A stretch of 64,000 nucleotides of DNA from Cohnella xylanilytica (GCF_014212175.1 NZ_JACJVR010000054.1:1-64000); one strand, 5' to 3'; positions 1 through 9,576 are shown, counted from the first letter of the stretch. A program made the numbers and translations. The notes: generated by a model from the sequence alone, not told the origin.

Positions 1-162
1 GCTGGCGGAAGTGCCGGAGGTGGAGGTTCAGGCGGCGGAGCCGGCCTGCTCGGCGGCTTGACCGGCATGCTCAGCTTCATGCAGAAGGCGCTGCCGGTCA
101 TTCGCATGGGGATGGGCATGGTCAAAACGATTATGCCCTTGCTGGGAGGACTTAAAGGTTAA
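1..162 (+). CDS. C-terminal end of a Gly-rich protein (partial)
   Basis: An open frame enters from the left edge and ends at TAA (160-162). The visible 53 residues are a Gly/Ser-rich stretch followed by a hydrophobic, Met-rich tail (GLLGGLTGML, then MQKALPVIRMGMGM, then TIMPLLGGLKG). It is followed within 10 bp by a strong hairpin, as expected of a gene end. The composition loosely recalls the C-terminus of YqfQ/VrrA-family proteins of Bacilli, but too little is visible to assign it. The start lies outside the window. Confidence 0.6.
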   Translation, partial: AGGSAGGGGSGGGAGLLGGLTGMLSFMQKALPVIRMGMGMVKTIMPLLGGLKG

Positions 163-171
163 AGCAATTGG

Positions 172-223
172 GAACGCAAGCAATGCGCCTGCCGCAATCC
201 GGGCAGGCGCGTTGCTTGCGTTC
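172..223. terminator. Bidirectional terminator hairpin
   Basis: A 22-bp stem (172-193 with 202-223, one mismatch) and an 8-nt loop lie between the convergent ends of the Gly-rich gene and the alpha/beta hydrolase. There is no long T-run on either strand, so it is called from stem strength and position. Confidence 0.75.
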
Positions 224-225
224 GG

Positions 226-1260
226 TTAGCGGCGCGAATTCGCCGGCAACCGGCAGCGGACGAAGCTTCCGATGTTCTCGATCGCCCGCCGCGCTTCCGG
301 GAGCCGGAAGGCCATCGTCTGGAACACGCTCCACATCCCTTCCCAGATCTCCAGCTTCGCCCGGAATCCGGATGCTTCGGCCTTGGCGGCCAGCCTGGCG
401 GCGTCGTCGAGAAGCACCTCCCGGTCCCCGGCTTGTACGAGAAGCTCGGGCAAGCCGGACAGATCCATCCTCAGCGGTGACAGGATCGCGGGATAGTCGC
501 CGGCGTTGTCGCCCCAATAGGCATCCAGCGCGGCTTGATTCCGGGCCCGGCTGCCCGTCGGATCGACGGCGGCCCGGGTGTCGTAGGATTCCCCGTCCAG
601 ATGGACCAGATCGGCGTGGGGAGACAGCAGGAAGGCTCCCGCCGGAAGTTCTTCGCCGTTATCCCGCAGGCTCAGAAGGGTCATCAGCGCCAGGGTGCCG
701 CCGACCGAATCTCCGCCGAGTACGATGTTGTCGGCGGAATAGCCGTTGCCGAGCAGCCATCGATAAGCGCCCAGGCAATCCTCGTTCGCGGCCGGGTAAC
801 GGTGTTCGGGCGCGAGCCGGTAGTTCACGGCCAACACGGGTACATGGGCGGCCAGGGCGATTCGCCCGGTCAAGTCGCGGTAAACGTCGCTAGAGCCGGC
901 GACGAAGCCGCCGCCGTGGAAGTACAGGATGGCGCAGCGACCGCGGGCCCCTTCCCGGATTTTCCGGACATTTCGAACATTCCGGACATTTCGGTCTTCT
1001 CGGTCTACTCGATTTTCCCGGTCTTCCCGGTCTCCCTTCCCTTCCGGCCCCTCCGGTTCGGCCCCGTCAACGCGAGACCATTCGCCCGTCAAAGAGCCGA
1101 TCGCCGCCTTCTCCGTCCGGATTCCCTTCAGCTGGGGCAAGCCCGAGGCCGCCTTGGCCAGCCCGCTCCGGAGCCGTTCCGGCGTCTCGTCATCGCGAGG
1201 GGCCGTCTGCCTCAAATAATCGCGAATGGCCGCAAGCTCCCGTTCGTTCGTCTGGACCAT
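226..1260 (-). CDS. HSL-type alpha/beta hydrolase, catalytic His replaced
   Basis: 344 aa, hormone-sensitive-lipase (Abhydrolase_3) family. HGGGF (115-119) is the oxyanion hole, GDSVGG carries the nucleophile Ser185, and AGDREVLLDD holds the expected acidic residue (Asp279). The position where the family has the catalytic His (normally GMxH) reads WEGMWSVF, so Ser311 stands in its place; the codon is AGC. Between the cap and the oxyanion hole, residues 67-107 form a low-complexity Arg/Asp/Asn insert with RNVRNVRNV repeats that the family lacks. AGGAG lies 10 nt before the ATG. The upstream promoter is of MerR type and the merR gene is next door, so the pair probably forms one regulatory unit. 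Activity as an esterase is doubtful without the His. Confidence 0.85.
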   Translation of the reverse strand: MVQTNERELAAIRDYLRQTAPRDDETPERLRSGLAKAASGLPQLKGIRTEKAAIGSLTGEWSRVDGAEPEGPEGKGDREDRENRVDREDRNVRNVRNVRKIREGARGRCAILYFHGGGFVAGSSDVYRDLTGRIALAAHVPVLAVNYRLAPEHRYPAANEDCLGAYRWLLGNGYSADNIVLGGDSVGGTLALMTLLSLRDNGEELPAGAFLLSPHADLVHLDGESYDTRAAVDPTGSRARNQAALDAYWGDNAGDYPAILSPLRMDLSGLPELLVQAGDREVLLDDAARLAAKAEASGFRAKLEIWEGMWSVFQTMAFRLPEARRAIENIGSFVRCRLPANSRR

Positions 1261-1292
1261 CTCTTCCCACTCCTGTTCGTTGGAATGCTTCC

Positions 1293-1323
1293 AACTTACA
1301 GCCTGTAGCGGCTACAGAGTCAA
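1293..1323 (-). promoter_or_regulatory. MerR-type promoter with 19-bp spacer and dyad
   Basis: On the minus strand TTGACT (1318-1323) and TAAGTT (1293-1298) are separated by exactly 19 bp. The spacer holds a perfect 15-bp dyad, CTGTAGCcGCTACAG (1303-1317). A 19-20 bp spacer with a central dyad is the known layout of MerR-activated promoters. It reads into the hydrolase gene and starts right after the merR stop codon. Confidence 0.85.
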
Positions 1324-1324
1324 G

Positions 1325-1750
1325 TTAACGATCCATCCGAAGAATCCGCAGCGTGGAATCGACGTCCGGATGACGGTCGGCGGATTCCAAATTCGCCTTT
1401 AAGCCGATCAGCATCGCCTTCGTCTTCTCCCGCTCGGCGATCTCCGCATCCAGAGCCGCGAGCTTGCCGTCGATGGCGCCCAGGAAGGCGGCCACGCCCC
1501 AAGACGGTTCGGCCGTCCCGGCCCCTTCCTCCGACTTGGCGAGCGCCTTCCGGATCTCCTTGGCCGTGAAGCCGCACGCCTTCGCGTTCCGGATGAACGC
1601 CAACCTCTCGAGCGTATCTTCCGAGTAAAGACGATATCCGGACTCCGAACGCTCCGGCCGGGGGATCAGCCCTTCATTCTCGTAATATCTCAGAGTCTCC
1701 GGATTCACGTTCGCCAGTCTGGCGATTTGTCCCCGCAAGTAAGCGGCCAT
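1325..1750 (-). CDS. MerR family transcriptional regulator
   Basis: 141 aa. The N-terminal winged helix-turn-helix (GQIARLANVNPETLRYYENEG, YRLYSEDTLERLAFI) is typical MerR, followed by a dimerisation helix and a short C-terminal effector region. The usual paired Cys ligands of CueR/ZntR-type metal sensors are absent (only the Cys of AKACGF is seen), so an organic ligand is more likely than a metal. The ATG at 1750 is chosen because AGAAGAGG lies 6 nt before it and the protein then begins directly at the HTH; an upstream in-frame ATG at 1855 would add a tail encoded by the 51-bp repeats. Its likely target is the 19-bp-spacer promoter between it and the hydrolase. Confidence 0.88.
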   Translation of the reverse strand: MAAYLRGQIARLANVNPETLRYYENEGLIPRPERSESGYRLYSEDTLERLAFIRNAKACGFTAKEIRKALAKSEEGAGTAEPSWGVAAFLGAIDGKLAALDAEIAEREKTKAMLIGLKANLESADRHPDVDSTLRILRMDR

Positions 1751-1826
1751 GCGCATCCTCTTCTCTGCGATTGATACCCCGATTCTAGCCGATCTTGCGG
1801 ATACCGGACAAGCCGTCGGCATCTCC

Positions 1827-1979
1827 TTTCTTCCGTTACACAGTCCAAGTCTCACGCGCCGCTCCTTCTAACTTACGTTTCTTCCGTTGCACAGACCAAG
1901 TCTCGCGCGCAGCTCACTCTTACTTATGTTTCTTCCGTTGCATGGCCCAAGCCTCCGCATGCCGCACCTACTACCGGCC
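1827..1979. repeat. Three 51-bp tandem repeats (set 1)
   Basis: Units start at 1827, 1878 and 1929 with TTTCTTCCGTT and keep a 51-bp period with about 70-80% identity by eye. They lie in the spacer between merR and dapA and run up to the merR start region. No ribosome binding site or conserved protein is seen. Confidence 0.85.
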
Positions 1980-1994
1980 AAGGCTTCAACCGCC

Positions 1995-2280
1995 ATATTG
2001 GAGGTTTGAAAGGCGTGCGAACTAGAGTCGGTTATTGCAATCACCATTTTGGAGGTTAGAGGAGCACATGAACGAGAAGGGGGCACTGCAACCTCCCTTT
2101 TGGATGTTACAGCGCCCGAGGCGCCCTTTGCCTTCGCTGCAAAAACCTTTTTGGATGTTACAGCACCTGAGACGTCCTTTGCCTTCTCTGTAACCACTAT
2201 TTTGGATGTTACAGCACCCAAGACGCCCTTTGCCTTCGCTGTAACCTCCATTTTGGCTGTTACGGCGACGCCTCCAAACC
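1995..2280. repeat. Five to six 51-bp tandem repeats (set 2)
   Basis: Units begin with the core TTTTGGATGTTACAG at about 2046, 2097, 2148, 2199 and 2250, exactly 51 bp apart, with a weaker unit near 1995. Because 51 is a multiple of three, both strands read as open 17-residue repeats (VTAPETPFAFAV on plus), but neither has a credible ribosome binding site. Together with set 1 this fills the 533-bp gap between merR and dapA. Confidence 0.88.
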
Positions 2281-2283
2281 CTC

Positions 2284-3156
2284 CTAATCGAAAAGCATCG
2301 ACTCCAGCTCCCGGCCCAGCCGCTCGGAGACCGGCGTCATCGGCAGCCGAAGCGCGTCCGACGCGATCGCGCCTTGCAGCGCGAGCAGGCGCTTCAGCGG
2401 AGCCGGGTTCGGCTCGCGGAACAGCAGCCGGATCGCGCCGAGCAGCCGGTCGAACGCTTCCTCCGCTTCCCGCCTCTCGCCGGCGAGGAACAGCCGCCAG
2501 ACGGCGGCGAACTCGGCGGTCCGGACGTTCGCCGAGGCGAGAATGCCTCCGGCCGCGCCCGCTTCCAGCATGGAGAAGAAGGAAGCGTCGTCGCCGGCCA
2601 GGACGGGCTTGGAGCCGGGGCCGGCCAGCTCCCGGACGAGCTCCGTCCCGCCGGTGCTGTCCTTCATGCCGATGACGCCGTCCAGATCGAGTATCGCCTT
2701 GGCCGTCTCGACGCTTAAGCGAACCCCCGTGCGGGCGGGAATCTCGTACGCGATAACAGGCACGCCGACCTCGGCCGCCTTCCGGAAATGCTCGAGGATG
2801 CCTTCCTGCGAAGGCCGGCTGTAGTAAGGCACCACGACGAGCGCCGCGTCCGCCCCGAGCTCCCCGGCCCGCTCGGTCCGCTTCACGGTCGAACGGGTAT
2901 CGTTCGTGCCCGTCCCCATCGCGATCGGCAGCCGCCTGCCCGCGAGCCGTTCCTTCGTGATCTCCATTAACCGCGCGGCTTCGTCCTGCTCTACCGTCGG
3001 GGCTTCCCCCGTCGTCCCGTTGACGACGACGCCTTGAATGTCTTCCCCGAGCAGCCGGTCCGCGTAACGCCTATAGCTGTCCGTATCCAATTCTCCGTCC
3101 GGCCGGAACGGAGCTACGACCGGCACGAAGATCCCTCTCAGCTCTCCCGCTTCCAT
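2284..3156 (-). CDS. dapA: 4-hydroxy-tetrahydrodipicolinate synthase (DapA family)
   Basis: 290 aa, the usual length of the DHDPS/NAL family of class I aldolases, which condense pyruvate with an aldehyde through a Schiff-base Lys. Visible landmarks: GTTGE (pyruvate binding), VVPYYSRPSQ, AYEIPARTG (Tyr and Arg conserved; authentic DapA usually has YNVPGRT), and the Schiff-base Lys in GMKDS, then GDD. GGAGGGG lies 10 nt before the ATG. It stands alone, with repeats downstream, not among lysine pathway genes, so a paralogue acting on another aldehyde cannot be excluded. Confidence 0.8.
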   Translation of the reverse strand: MEAGELRGIFVPVVAPFRPDGELDTDSYRRYADRLLGEDIQGVVVNGTTGEAPTVEQDEAARLMEITKERLAGRRLPIAMGTGTNDTRSTVKRTERAGELGADAALVVVPYYSRPSQEGILEHFRKAAEVGVPVIAYEIPARTGVRLSVETAKAILDLDGVIGMKDSTGGTELVRELAGPGSKPVLAGDDASFFSMLEAGAAGGILASANVRTAEFAAVWRLFLAGERREAEEAFDRLLGAIRLLFREPNPAPLKRLLALQGAIASDALRLPMTPVSERLGRELESMLFD

Positions 3157-3352
3157 CCTCGTTCATCCCCTCCGATAATCGTTGCTTCTAATCTACTGTA
3201 ACAGCCCGCGAAGCCGGACCGTTATCGAACGTCTTCGATCGAGGCCATCGGAGATTTCGATAAGACCGATTGTCGGACCGGACGCGATGGTTTATTCTTG
3301 TAACAGCATACCGGTCTCGCCGCGGCGGGCCGTGAACGGGAGGCCATTATCT

Positions 3353-4069
3353 GTGAAAATCAAAGTGCTGATCGCGGACGACAATTCGTTCATCCGGGAA
3401 GGGATGAAGATCATCCTGTCCAGCTTCGACGAATTCGAAGTGGTCGCGACGGTCGGCGACGGCGCCGAAGCGGTCGACTATTGCCGCGCCAACGACGTCG
3501 ACGTCGCGCTGCTCGACGTGCGGATGCCCAACATGAACGGCGTCGAGGCGACCCGCCTGCTGACGGAGCAGACGAAGGCCAAGCCGCTCATCCTGACCAC
3601 GTTCGACGACGACGAGTACATCCTGGAGGCCGTCCGCTCGGGAGCGCGTGGCTACCTGCTCAAGAACAACGATCCCGAACGGATTCGCGACGCGATCAAA
3701 AGCGTATACAACAATCACCATGTCCTGCAGGACGTCGTGCTCGACAAGATTAGATCCAACCTGCTGCCGCCGGAAGGAACCGGACGTCCCGGAGAGTCTC
3801 CGCCGGCCGCCGCGCCCGCTCCGGCCCCCTCGGCCGTCCCTTCCGGTCCGGACCGGATCGACCGCAGCCTGTTCACCGAGAGAGAGCTCGACGTCATGGC
3901 GCACATCGCCAAGGGGCTGTCCAACAAGGAGATCTCGAAGAAGCTGTTCATCTCCGAGGGCACGACCGCCAACTACATCACGTCCATCCTGAACAAGACC
4001 GGCCTCGAGCACCGGACGCAGATCGCGATCTATTACCTGACCGGCCAAGCGAAGCAAGCGGAAGAATAG
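3353..4069 (+). CDS. NarL/FixJ-type response regulator (LnrK-like)
   Basis: 238 aa from a GTG start chosen because GGGAGG lies 9 nt upstream and the receiver domain begins at once (VKIKVLIADDN). Receiver domain with phospho-acceptor Asp55 in LLDVRMP, a Pro/Ala-rich linker (about 145-170), and a LuxR-type HTH (LFTERELDVMAHIAKGLSNKEISKKL). The cognate kinase follows 11 bp after the stop, then an ABC exporter. This matches the LnrJK-LnrLMN (YfiJK-YfiLMN) linearmycin-resistance arrangement of B. subtilis, except that the regulator precedes the kinase here. It probably activates the downstream exporter genes. Confidence 0.88.
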   Translation: MKIKVLIADDNSFIREGMKIILSSFDEFEVVATVGDGAEAVDYCRANDVDVALLDVRMPNMNGVEATRLLTEQTKAKPLILTTFDDDEYILEAVRSGARGYLLKNNDPERIRDAIKSVYNNHHVLQDVVLDKIRSNLLPPEGTGRPGESPPAAAPAPAPSAVPSGPDRIDRSLFTERELDVMAHIAKGLSNKEISKKLFISEGTTANYITSILNKTGLEHRTQIAIYYLTGQAKQAEE

Positions 4070-4080
4070 GAGTGCCCGAT

Positions 4081-5223
4081 ATGGATTTCTGGTTGATCGG
4101 CAACAAGGCCGTCCTGCTTTTCTACGCGATCGCGGCGATCTACTTCCAGGGCGACTCGGCGACCTCCTGGGACTTGTTCGCTTACATTCTGTATGTGTGC
4201 TTGAACGTCGCGATCCCGATCTTCAAGAAGAGCCGGCCGAAGCGGGCGCTCGCGATCGCCTCCGCCGCCTTCGTCGTCCTGCTCGCTTACCGGCTGGACC
4301 CGCTCTACTTCCTGCTGCTGCCCGTCAATCTATACGAGCTCACCCTGCTCGTTCCGGACAAGAGCCGCGCCTCTCTGGCGCCCGCGGCGCTCGCCCTGCT
4401 CCCCATGTTCGCGCTGCCCCGCTCCCTCCTCCCGCTGTATTTGACCGCGGCGCTTCTCAGCTACCTGCTGCACGCGAGCCTGCGCCGCCATTCGGACAAG
4501 CTGAAGCGTCTGGAGGACGAGCGGGAGAACCTGCGCGCCGATCTCGAGAGGCTGACCCGGTCGCTCAGCGAGAACAGGGAGTTCATCCGCCAGTCGGAAT
4601 ACACGTTCAAGCTGGAGGAGCGCAACCGGCTGTCCCAGCGAATCCACGACGAGATCGGCCATTCGATGGCCGGGGCGCTCATCCAGATGGAAGCCGCCCG
4701 GCGGCTTCTCGACGCGAACCGCGACAAGGCGGGCGAGCTGCTCGGCAACGCGATCGCGATCTCGAAGGAAGGGCTGGAGCGAATCCGGCTCACCTTGAAG
4801 GACATGAAGCCGAGGTCGGAGGAGCTCGGCCTTCATCGGCTGCGCCTGTTCGCCGACGAGCTGTCCGCCAAGCACGCCGTCGCCGCGACCGTCACCTACT
4901 CCGGCGACGTCGACGTCATCACGCCGATCCAGTGGAAGATCATCCAGGAGAACGCGACCGAGGCGGTCACCAATTCGCTCAAGTACGGCGGAGCGACCGC
5001 CATCGAGATCGAAGTGAGCGTGCTCAACCGCTTCATCAAAGCCGTCGTCGCGGACAACGGCAAGGGCGCGGAGAAGGTCGTCAAAGGCCTCGGCATCGTC
5101 GGGATGGAGGAGAGGGCCGCCTCCGCGGGCGGGACCGTCATCGTCGACGGGACGAGAGGCTTCAGCGTGACGACGCTTCTTCCGTATCGGCGCGACGACG
5201 CTCCCGCCCCGCCGGGTGAATGA
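4081..5223 (+). CDS. DesK/LnrJ-type sensor histidine kinase
   Basis: 380 aa. Residues 1-130 form about five membrane helices with almost no extracytoplasmic loop, the layout of intramembrane/lipid-sensing kinases. A coiled coil follows, then a HisKA_3 box (RIHDEIGH, phospho-His about 189) and a HATPase domain with NATEAVTNSLKYG (N box) and VADNGKGA, GLGIVGMEER. ATG 4081 is preferred over GTG 4072 because AGGAG (4068-4072) is 8 nt before it. Sits between its response regulator and, after a terminator, a LnrLMN-like exporter; membrane-active lipid antibiotics are a plausible signal. Confidence 0.88.
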   Translation: MDFWLIGNKAVLLFYAIAAIYFQGDSATSWDLFAYILYVCLNVAIPIFKKSRPKRALAIASAAFVVLLAYRLDPLYFLLLPVNLYELTLLVPDKSRASLAPAALALLPMFALPRSLLPLYLTAALLSYLLHASLRRHSDKLKRLEDERENLRADLERLTRSLSENREFIRQSEYTFKLEERNRLSQRIHDEIGHSMAGALIQMEAARRLLDANRDKAGELLGNAIAISKEGLERIRLTLKDMKPRSEELGLHRLRLFADELSAKHAVAATVTYSGDVDVITPIQWKIIQENATEAVTNSLKYGGATAIEIEVSVLNRFIKAVVADNGKGAEKVVKGLGIVGMEERAASAGGTVIVDGTRGFSVTTLLPYRRDDAPAPPGE

Positions 5224-5235
5224 TTTCATAGCCTT

Positions 5236-5267
5236 GCCGGTCTCGTTCGCGCGAGACCGGCTTTTTT
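5236..5267 (+). terminator. Rho-independent terminator
   Basis: Stem GCCGGTCTCG / CGAGACCGGC followed by six Ts, directly after the kinase gene. It separates the two-component pair from the exporter genes, which therefore need their own promoter. Confidence 0.9.
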
Positions 5268-5405
5268 CATGCGGGAATGAGGTTCCTCACGGAGCGGAAG
5301 GTGAATTTTCTCAGGGGCAAGGAATGAACTTCTGCACTGACGGAGGAGCGCCTCCGCCGGTTAGAATGGAACCATAATCCACAACGACAAGCGGGAGTGA
5401 TCCGG

Positions 5406-6341
<936 letters not shown>

Positions 6342-6354
6342 GGAGGACCCCGAA

Positions 6355-7479
6355 GTGAACGTGCTGCATATCGCGCTTCATGAGATCAAGCTTAGCCTGA
6401 GGGATAAACGCACTTTTATATTCATGATGGCCTTCCCCGTCGTCCTGATGCTCATTCTCGGCACGGCGCTGACGAACGCGTTCACGAGCGGCGCGACCGT
6501 GGAAGGGCTGAATCTGCTCGTCCGGAATACGGCGAGCGACGCCCGGTTGACCGCCGCCTGGAGCGGCTTCGAGCAAGCGATCGCCAAGGAAGGCGTCGTA
6601 GCGAAGCCGATCGAAGAAGGAATGGACGGGCGCGAGGCCGTGCAGGAAGATCTGTACACCGCCTACGCCGAGATCGGCGACGACGGCATCCGCTTCTACG
6701 GCAGCAGCAAGCATACGATCGAGAGCAACATTCTCCAAGGGATGCTGACGACGTTCGCGGACCGGTACAATCTGGCCGCGGCGGCGATCAAGGCGGCTCC
6801 TTCCGATGCCGAAGCCATTCTCGGGAGCGCCGGAGCGGCGGGGGGTATCGTCCGTGAGACGACGCTCGATCCCGACCGGAAGCCGAACTCCGTCGATTAT
6901 TACGCCGTCGTCATGACGACGATGATCGGCCTCTACGCCTGCATGTCGGCCAGCTATCTGATCCGAGGCGAGAGGAAGCGCAATACGATGACGAGGCTGT
7001 CGGCCTCGCCGGTCTCCAAGGGCGAGATTTTCATGGGCAAGGTAATCGGCAGCTCGTTCATCAACTCCATGTGCGTCATCGTCGTCTTCCTGTTCAGCAA
7101 GCTGGCCTTCCAAGCCGATTGGGGCGATCATTACGGCATCGTCCTTCTCATCCTCGTCACCGAGGTTCTGCTCGCCGTCAGCCTCGGACTCGGCGTCAGC
7201 TACCTGTTCAAGGAGAATTCGGCCGGCGCCGTCATGAACGTCTTCGTCCAGATCGCTTCCTTCATCGGCGGCGCCTACTTCCCGCTCGAAGTGATGGGGA
7301 CGTCGATGAGAGTCGTCTCGGAGCTGTCGCCTCTAAGGTGGGCGAACCGCGGGCTTATGAACGTGATTTATTTCGACGATTGGGGAGCCGCCTGGGGGGC
7401 GGTCGGGCTGAACCTGGCGTTCGCGGCCGCGTTCCTGGCCGTCTCGGTCATCTCCATGCGCAGACGGGAGGCGCTCTAA
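6355..7479 (+). CDS. ABC-2 type permease (LnrM-like)
   Basis: 374 aa, GTG start behind AAGGAGG. Architecture of the ABC2_membrane_3 family: one N-terminal membrane helix (FIFMMAFPVVLMLILG), a large extracytoplasmic domain (about 45-180), then five helices (TTMIGLYACMSASYLI onward). The motif RGERKRNTMTRLSASPVSK is the cytoplasmic coupling segment typical of these exporters. Pairs with the next permease and the upstream ATPase. Confidence 0.88.
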   Translation: MNVLHIALHEIKLSLRDKRTFIFMMAFPVVLMLILGTALTNAFTSGATVEGLNLLVRNTASDARLTAAWSGFEQAIAKEGVVAKPIEEGMDGREAVQEDLYTAYAEIGDDGIRFYGSSKHTIESNILQGMLTTFADRYNLAAAAIKAAPSDAEAILGSAGAAGGIVRETTLDPDRKPNSVDYYAVVMTTMIGLYACMSASYLIRGERKRNTMTRLSASPVSKGEIFMGKVIGSSFINSMCVIVVFLFSKLAFQADWGDHYGIVLLILVTEVLLAVSLGLGVSYLFKENSAGAVMNVFVQIASFIGGAYFPLEVMGTSMRVVSELSPLRWANRGLMNVIYFDDWGAAWGAVGLNLAFAAAFLAVSVISMRRREAL

Positions 7480-7480
7480 C

Positions 7481-8629
7481 ATGAAAAATATGCTGTGGCT
7501 CATACGCAACACGCTGCGGAGCACGTTCCGCAAGAAGTCGAGCTGGATCATCTACTTCGCCTTGCCGCTGGCGGGCGTCATTCTCTCCATGCTGATCTAC
7601 GGCAACACGAACGGCGCGGACCTGCGGGTCGGCATCGTCAATCAGGACGGCGATCGCCCGGTTACGGCGGACGCGATCCGATTCGTCGAGGAGCTGGGCC
7701 ACGTGAAGGTGACGATGACCGACGAAGCCTCCCTGAACAAGGAGATCGCGGCCGGGAATCTCGACAGCGGCATCGTCTTCGGGGCGGGCTACGAGGCTGC
7801 CGTCCGGGAAGGCCGGCAGCCCGACATCCGCATCGTCTCCGCGAAGGGGGCGCAAGTGACCGCCTACGCGAAGGCGATGCTCGACGGCTACGTCGGCAAC
7901 GTAGCCGCCATCGGCCAGGCGGCGAAGGGGGACGCCGCGAAGTTCGACGCCGTGTACGCGGAATACAAGAAGAACGGCTTCAAGATGGATTCGGATTCGC
8001 TGAAGGATACGTCCAACGTGAAAAGCATGACCTACCAGTCGATCGGATTCCTCCTCATGTTCATGATGTTCTCGGCCTCCAACATGACCGAGCTCATCCT
8101 TAAGGAGAAGGAGAACCGCACGTTCCTGCGCCTGCTGGCCTCGCCGGTGTCGGCCCGGACGTACGTGCTGTCGAACGTGCTCTTCACCGCCTTCATCCTG
8201 CTTCTGCAGATCGTCTTCACGCTCGTCGTCATGCGATACGTACTCAAGATCGATTCGGGCGTTCCGTTCGCCGTGCTGCTGGCCTCGCTGTTCCTGTTCT
8301 CTCTGGCGGCCATCGGCCTCTCGCTTCTGCTCGTCGCCTTCTCCAAGAACAGCCGGAGCGCCGGCGCCCTGCAGACGCTGGTCGTCACGCCGACCTGCCT
8401 GCTGTCGGGCTGCACGTTCCCGCCGGAGATCATGCCCGACACCATCCAGAAGATCGCGAGCTTCCTGCCCCAGAGCTGGCTGCTCGACACCGTGACGGAG
8501 CTCCAGTCGGGCCGAACGTTCGGCAGCCTGTACCTGAACCTGGCGATCCTGGTCGGCTTCGCCGCCGCCTTCTCGCTGATCGCGGTGTACCGCTTCAGCC
8601 GCAACAACGACGTTCGGCAATTCATCTGA
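7481..8629 (+). CDS. ABC-2 type permease (LnrN-like)
   Basis: 382 aa, same fold as the preceding permease: N-terminal helix, extracytoplasmic domain, five C-terminal helices. The coupling segment reads LKEKENRTFLRLLASPVS. Starts one base after the previous stop, with GGGAGG about 9 nt upstream inside the previous gene. Two non-identical permeases with one ATPase imply a heteromeric exporter. A terminator follows. Confidence 0.88.
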   Translation: MKNMLWLIRNTLRSTFRKKSSWIIYFALPLAGVILSMLIYGNTNGADLRVGIVNQDGDRPVTADAIRFVEELGHVKVTMTDEASLNKEIAAGNLDSGIVFGAGYEAAVREGRQPDIRIVSAKGAQVTAYAKAMLDGYVGNVAAIGQAAKGDAAKFDAVYAEYKKNGFKMDSDSLKDTSNVKSMTYQSIGFLLMFMMFSASNMTELILKEKENRTFLRLLASPVSARTYVLSNVLFTAFILLLQIVFTLVVMRYVLKIDSGVPFAVLLASLFLFSLAAIGLSLLLVAFSKNSRSAGALQTLVVTPTCLLSGCTFPPEIMPDTIQKIASFLPQSWLLDTVTELQSGRTFGSLYLNLAILVGFAAAFSLIAVYRFSRNNDVRQFI

Positions 8630-8633
8630 CGCG

Positions 8634-8667
8634 AATCGGCGCCTTCTCTCGGGAAGGCGCCGATTTT
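8634..8667 (+). terminator. Rho-independent terminator of exporter operon
   Basis: Stem AATCGGCGCCTTC / GAAGGCGCCGATT with a 6-nt loop and a short T-run, four bases after the permease stop. Confidence 0.88.
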
Positions 8668-9576
8668 GTCGCGACAGCGGAACGGCCTGATCGCCAAGGA
8701 GAGGGACGAGCGAGAAAACGTTACGGACACCGCGGACGTTGAACACGCCGAATTCGCCAGTTTGGAATTGGAACGGACAGGGCTGCGCCTATTTCGCAGA
8801 AGCCGCCTTTTTTAACCGTCTGTCGGGCCATTAAGAGCCGCGGTGTCCGTTGCCTTTCGGTAAAGGCTCAGTTTCGCGAAATAACGGCTGCAGCGTCCCC
8901 GTCCCTTGGAATGGCGGATTAGCGCCGAGCGAGGTTGAGGGGTTGCGGGGATTAGCGTGAATGGCGCAGTCGAGATTGGCCGAATGGTCCTATGAATCTG
9001 CATGAGGATCGGTTGGTACAAGTTTTGGAACCGACTTCCGGGAGCGCGGTGATTCGGAAGTTTAGTGATAGGCCCCGAACTCTAACGAATTCAGGAGTCG
9101 CTATTTAAGGGGGAAATCGGGCTTCCGGCACGAAATAGCGTCTCTACGATTCGTTAGAAACGAAAATCCTTCATTTTTGGGCGAAATAGAGTCTCCTCGA
9201 TTCGTTAGCCGCCGCCCCCAATCGAAATTGGAATCAGGCACCAATAATGAAGCTCTACGCGACGCGATCTCCACCCCTAGCCCTCTTGATCGCCGGAATC
9301 GCCGGCGTCGAACGTCTGCGTCCAATGCAGATCCTGTTCTTGTCCGCCAGCCTGGCCGTATGGCTCTCTTATCGCCGCCGGTCCGTTCGCGGCAGCGCCG
9401 AGCCTGCCGTTATCGACGCCCGGAACTGACGATCCTTCGCCCTTAAGCTTTGCTCGTCCATACCGATCGAAGGCACGGACGCTTCGGCCAGCCCCGGCGG
9501 CGCTTCGGCCGAACAAGATGCCGCGCCCGCCCTCCGCACATACCCTGTAACAAAAAAAACGATGGGTGTGTGAAGC
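8668..9576. other. Intergenic region without a convincing gene
   Basis: About 900 bp. Short open frames (minus 8812-9021, plus 9247-9429) have no ribosome binding site or recognisable product. The middle holds a palindromic repeat element (9082-9208) also present near 18.3-18.5 kb. The rest shows nothing I can assign. Confidence 0.6.
9082..9208. repeat. Palindromic intergenic element, copy 1
   Basis: A 27-bp unit (core CGAAATAG.GTCTC, ending GATTCGTTAG) occurs twice in direct orientation (9131-9157 and 9182-9208, 51 bp apart) and once inverted (9082-9106). The inverted and direct units could pair into a long hairpin. A second copy with the same organisation lies at 18287-18472. Confidence 0.85.

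Noticed and set aside
1868..2675. Long open frames on both strands through the 51-bp repeats and into dapA
   Set aside because: They exist because the period is a multiple of three; no ribosome binding site, no known domain, and the plus frame runs antisense through dapA.
8812..9429. Small frames of 60-74 residues in the 0.9-kb gap
   Set aside because: No ribosome binding site, atypical composition, and partly overlapped by the palindromic element.
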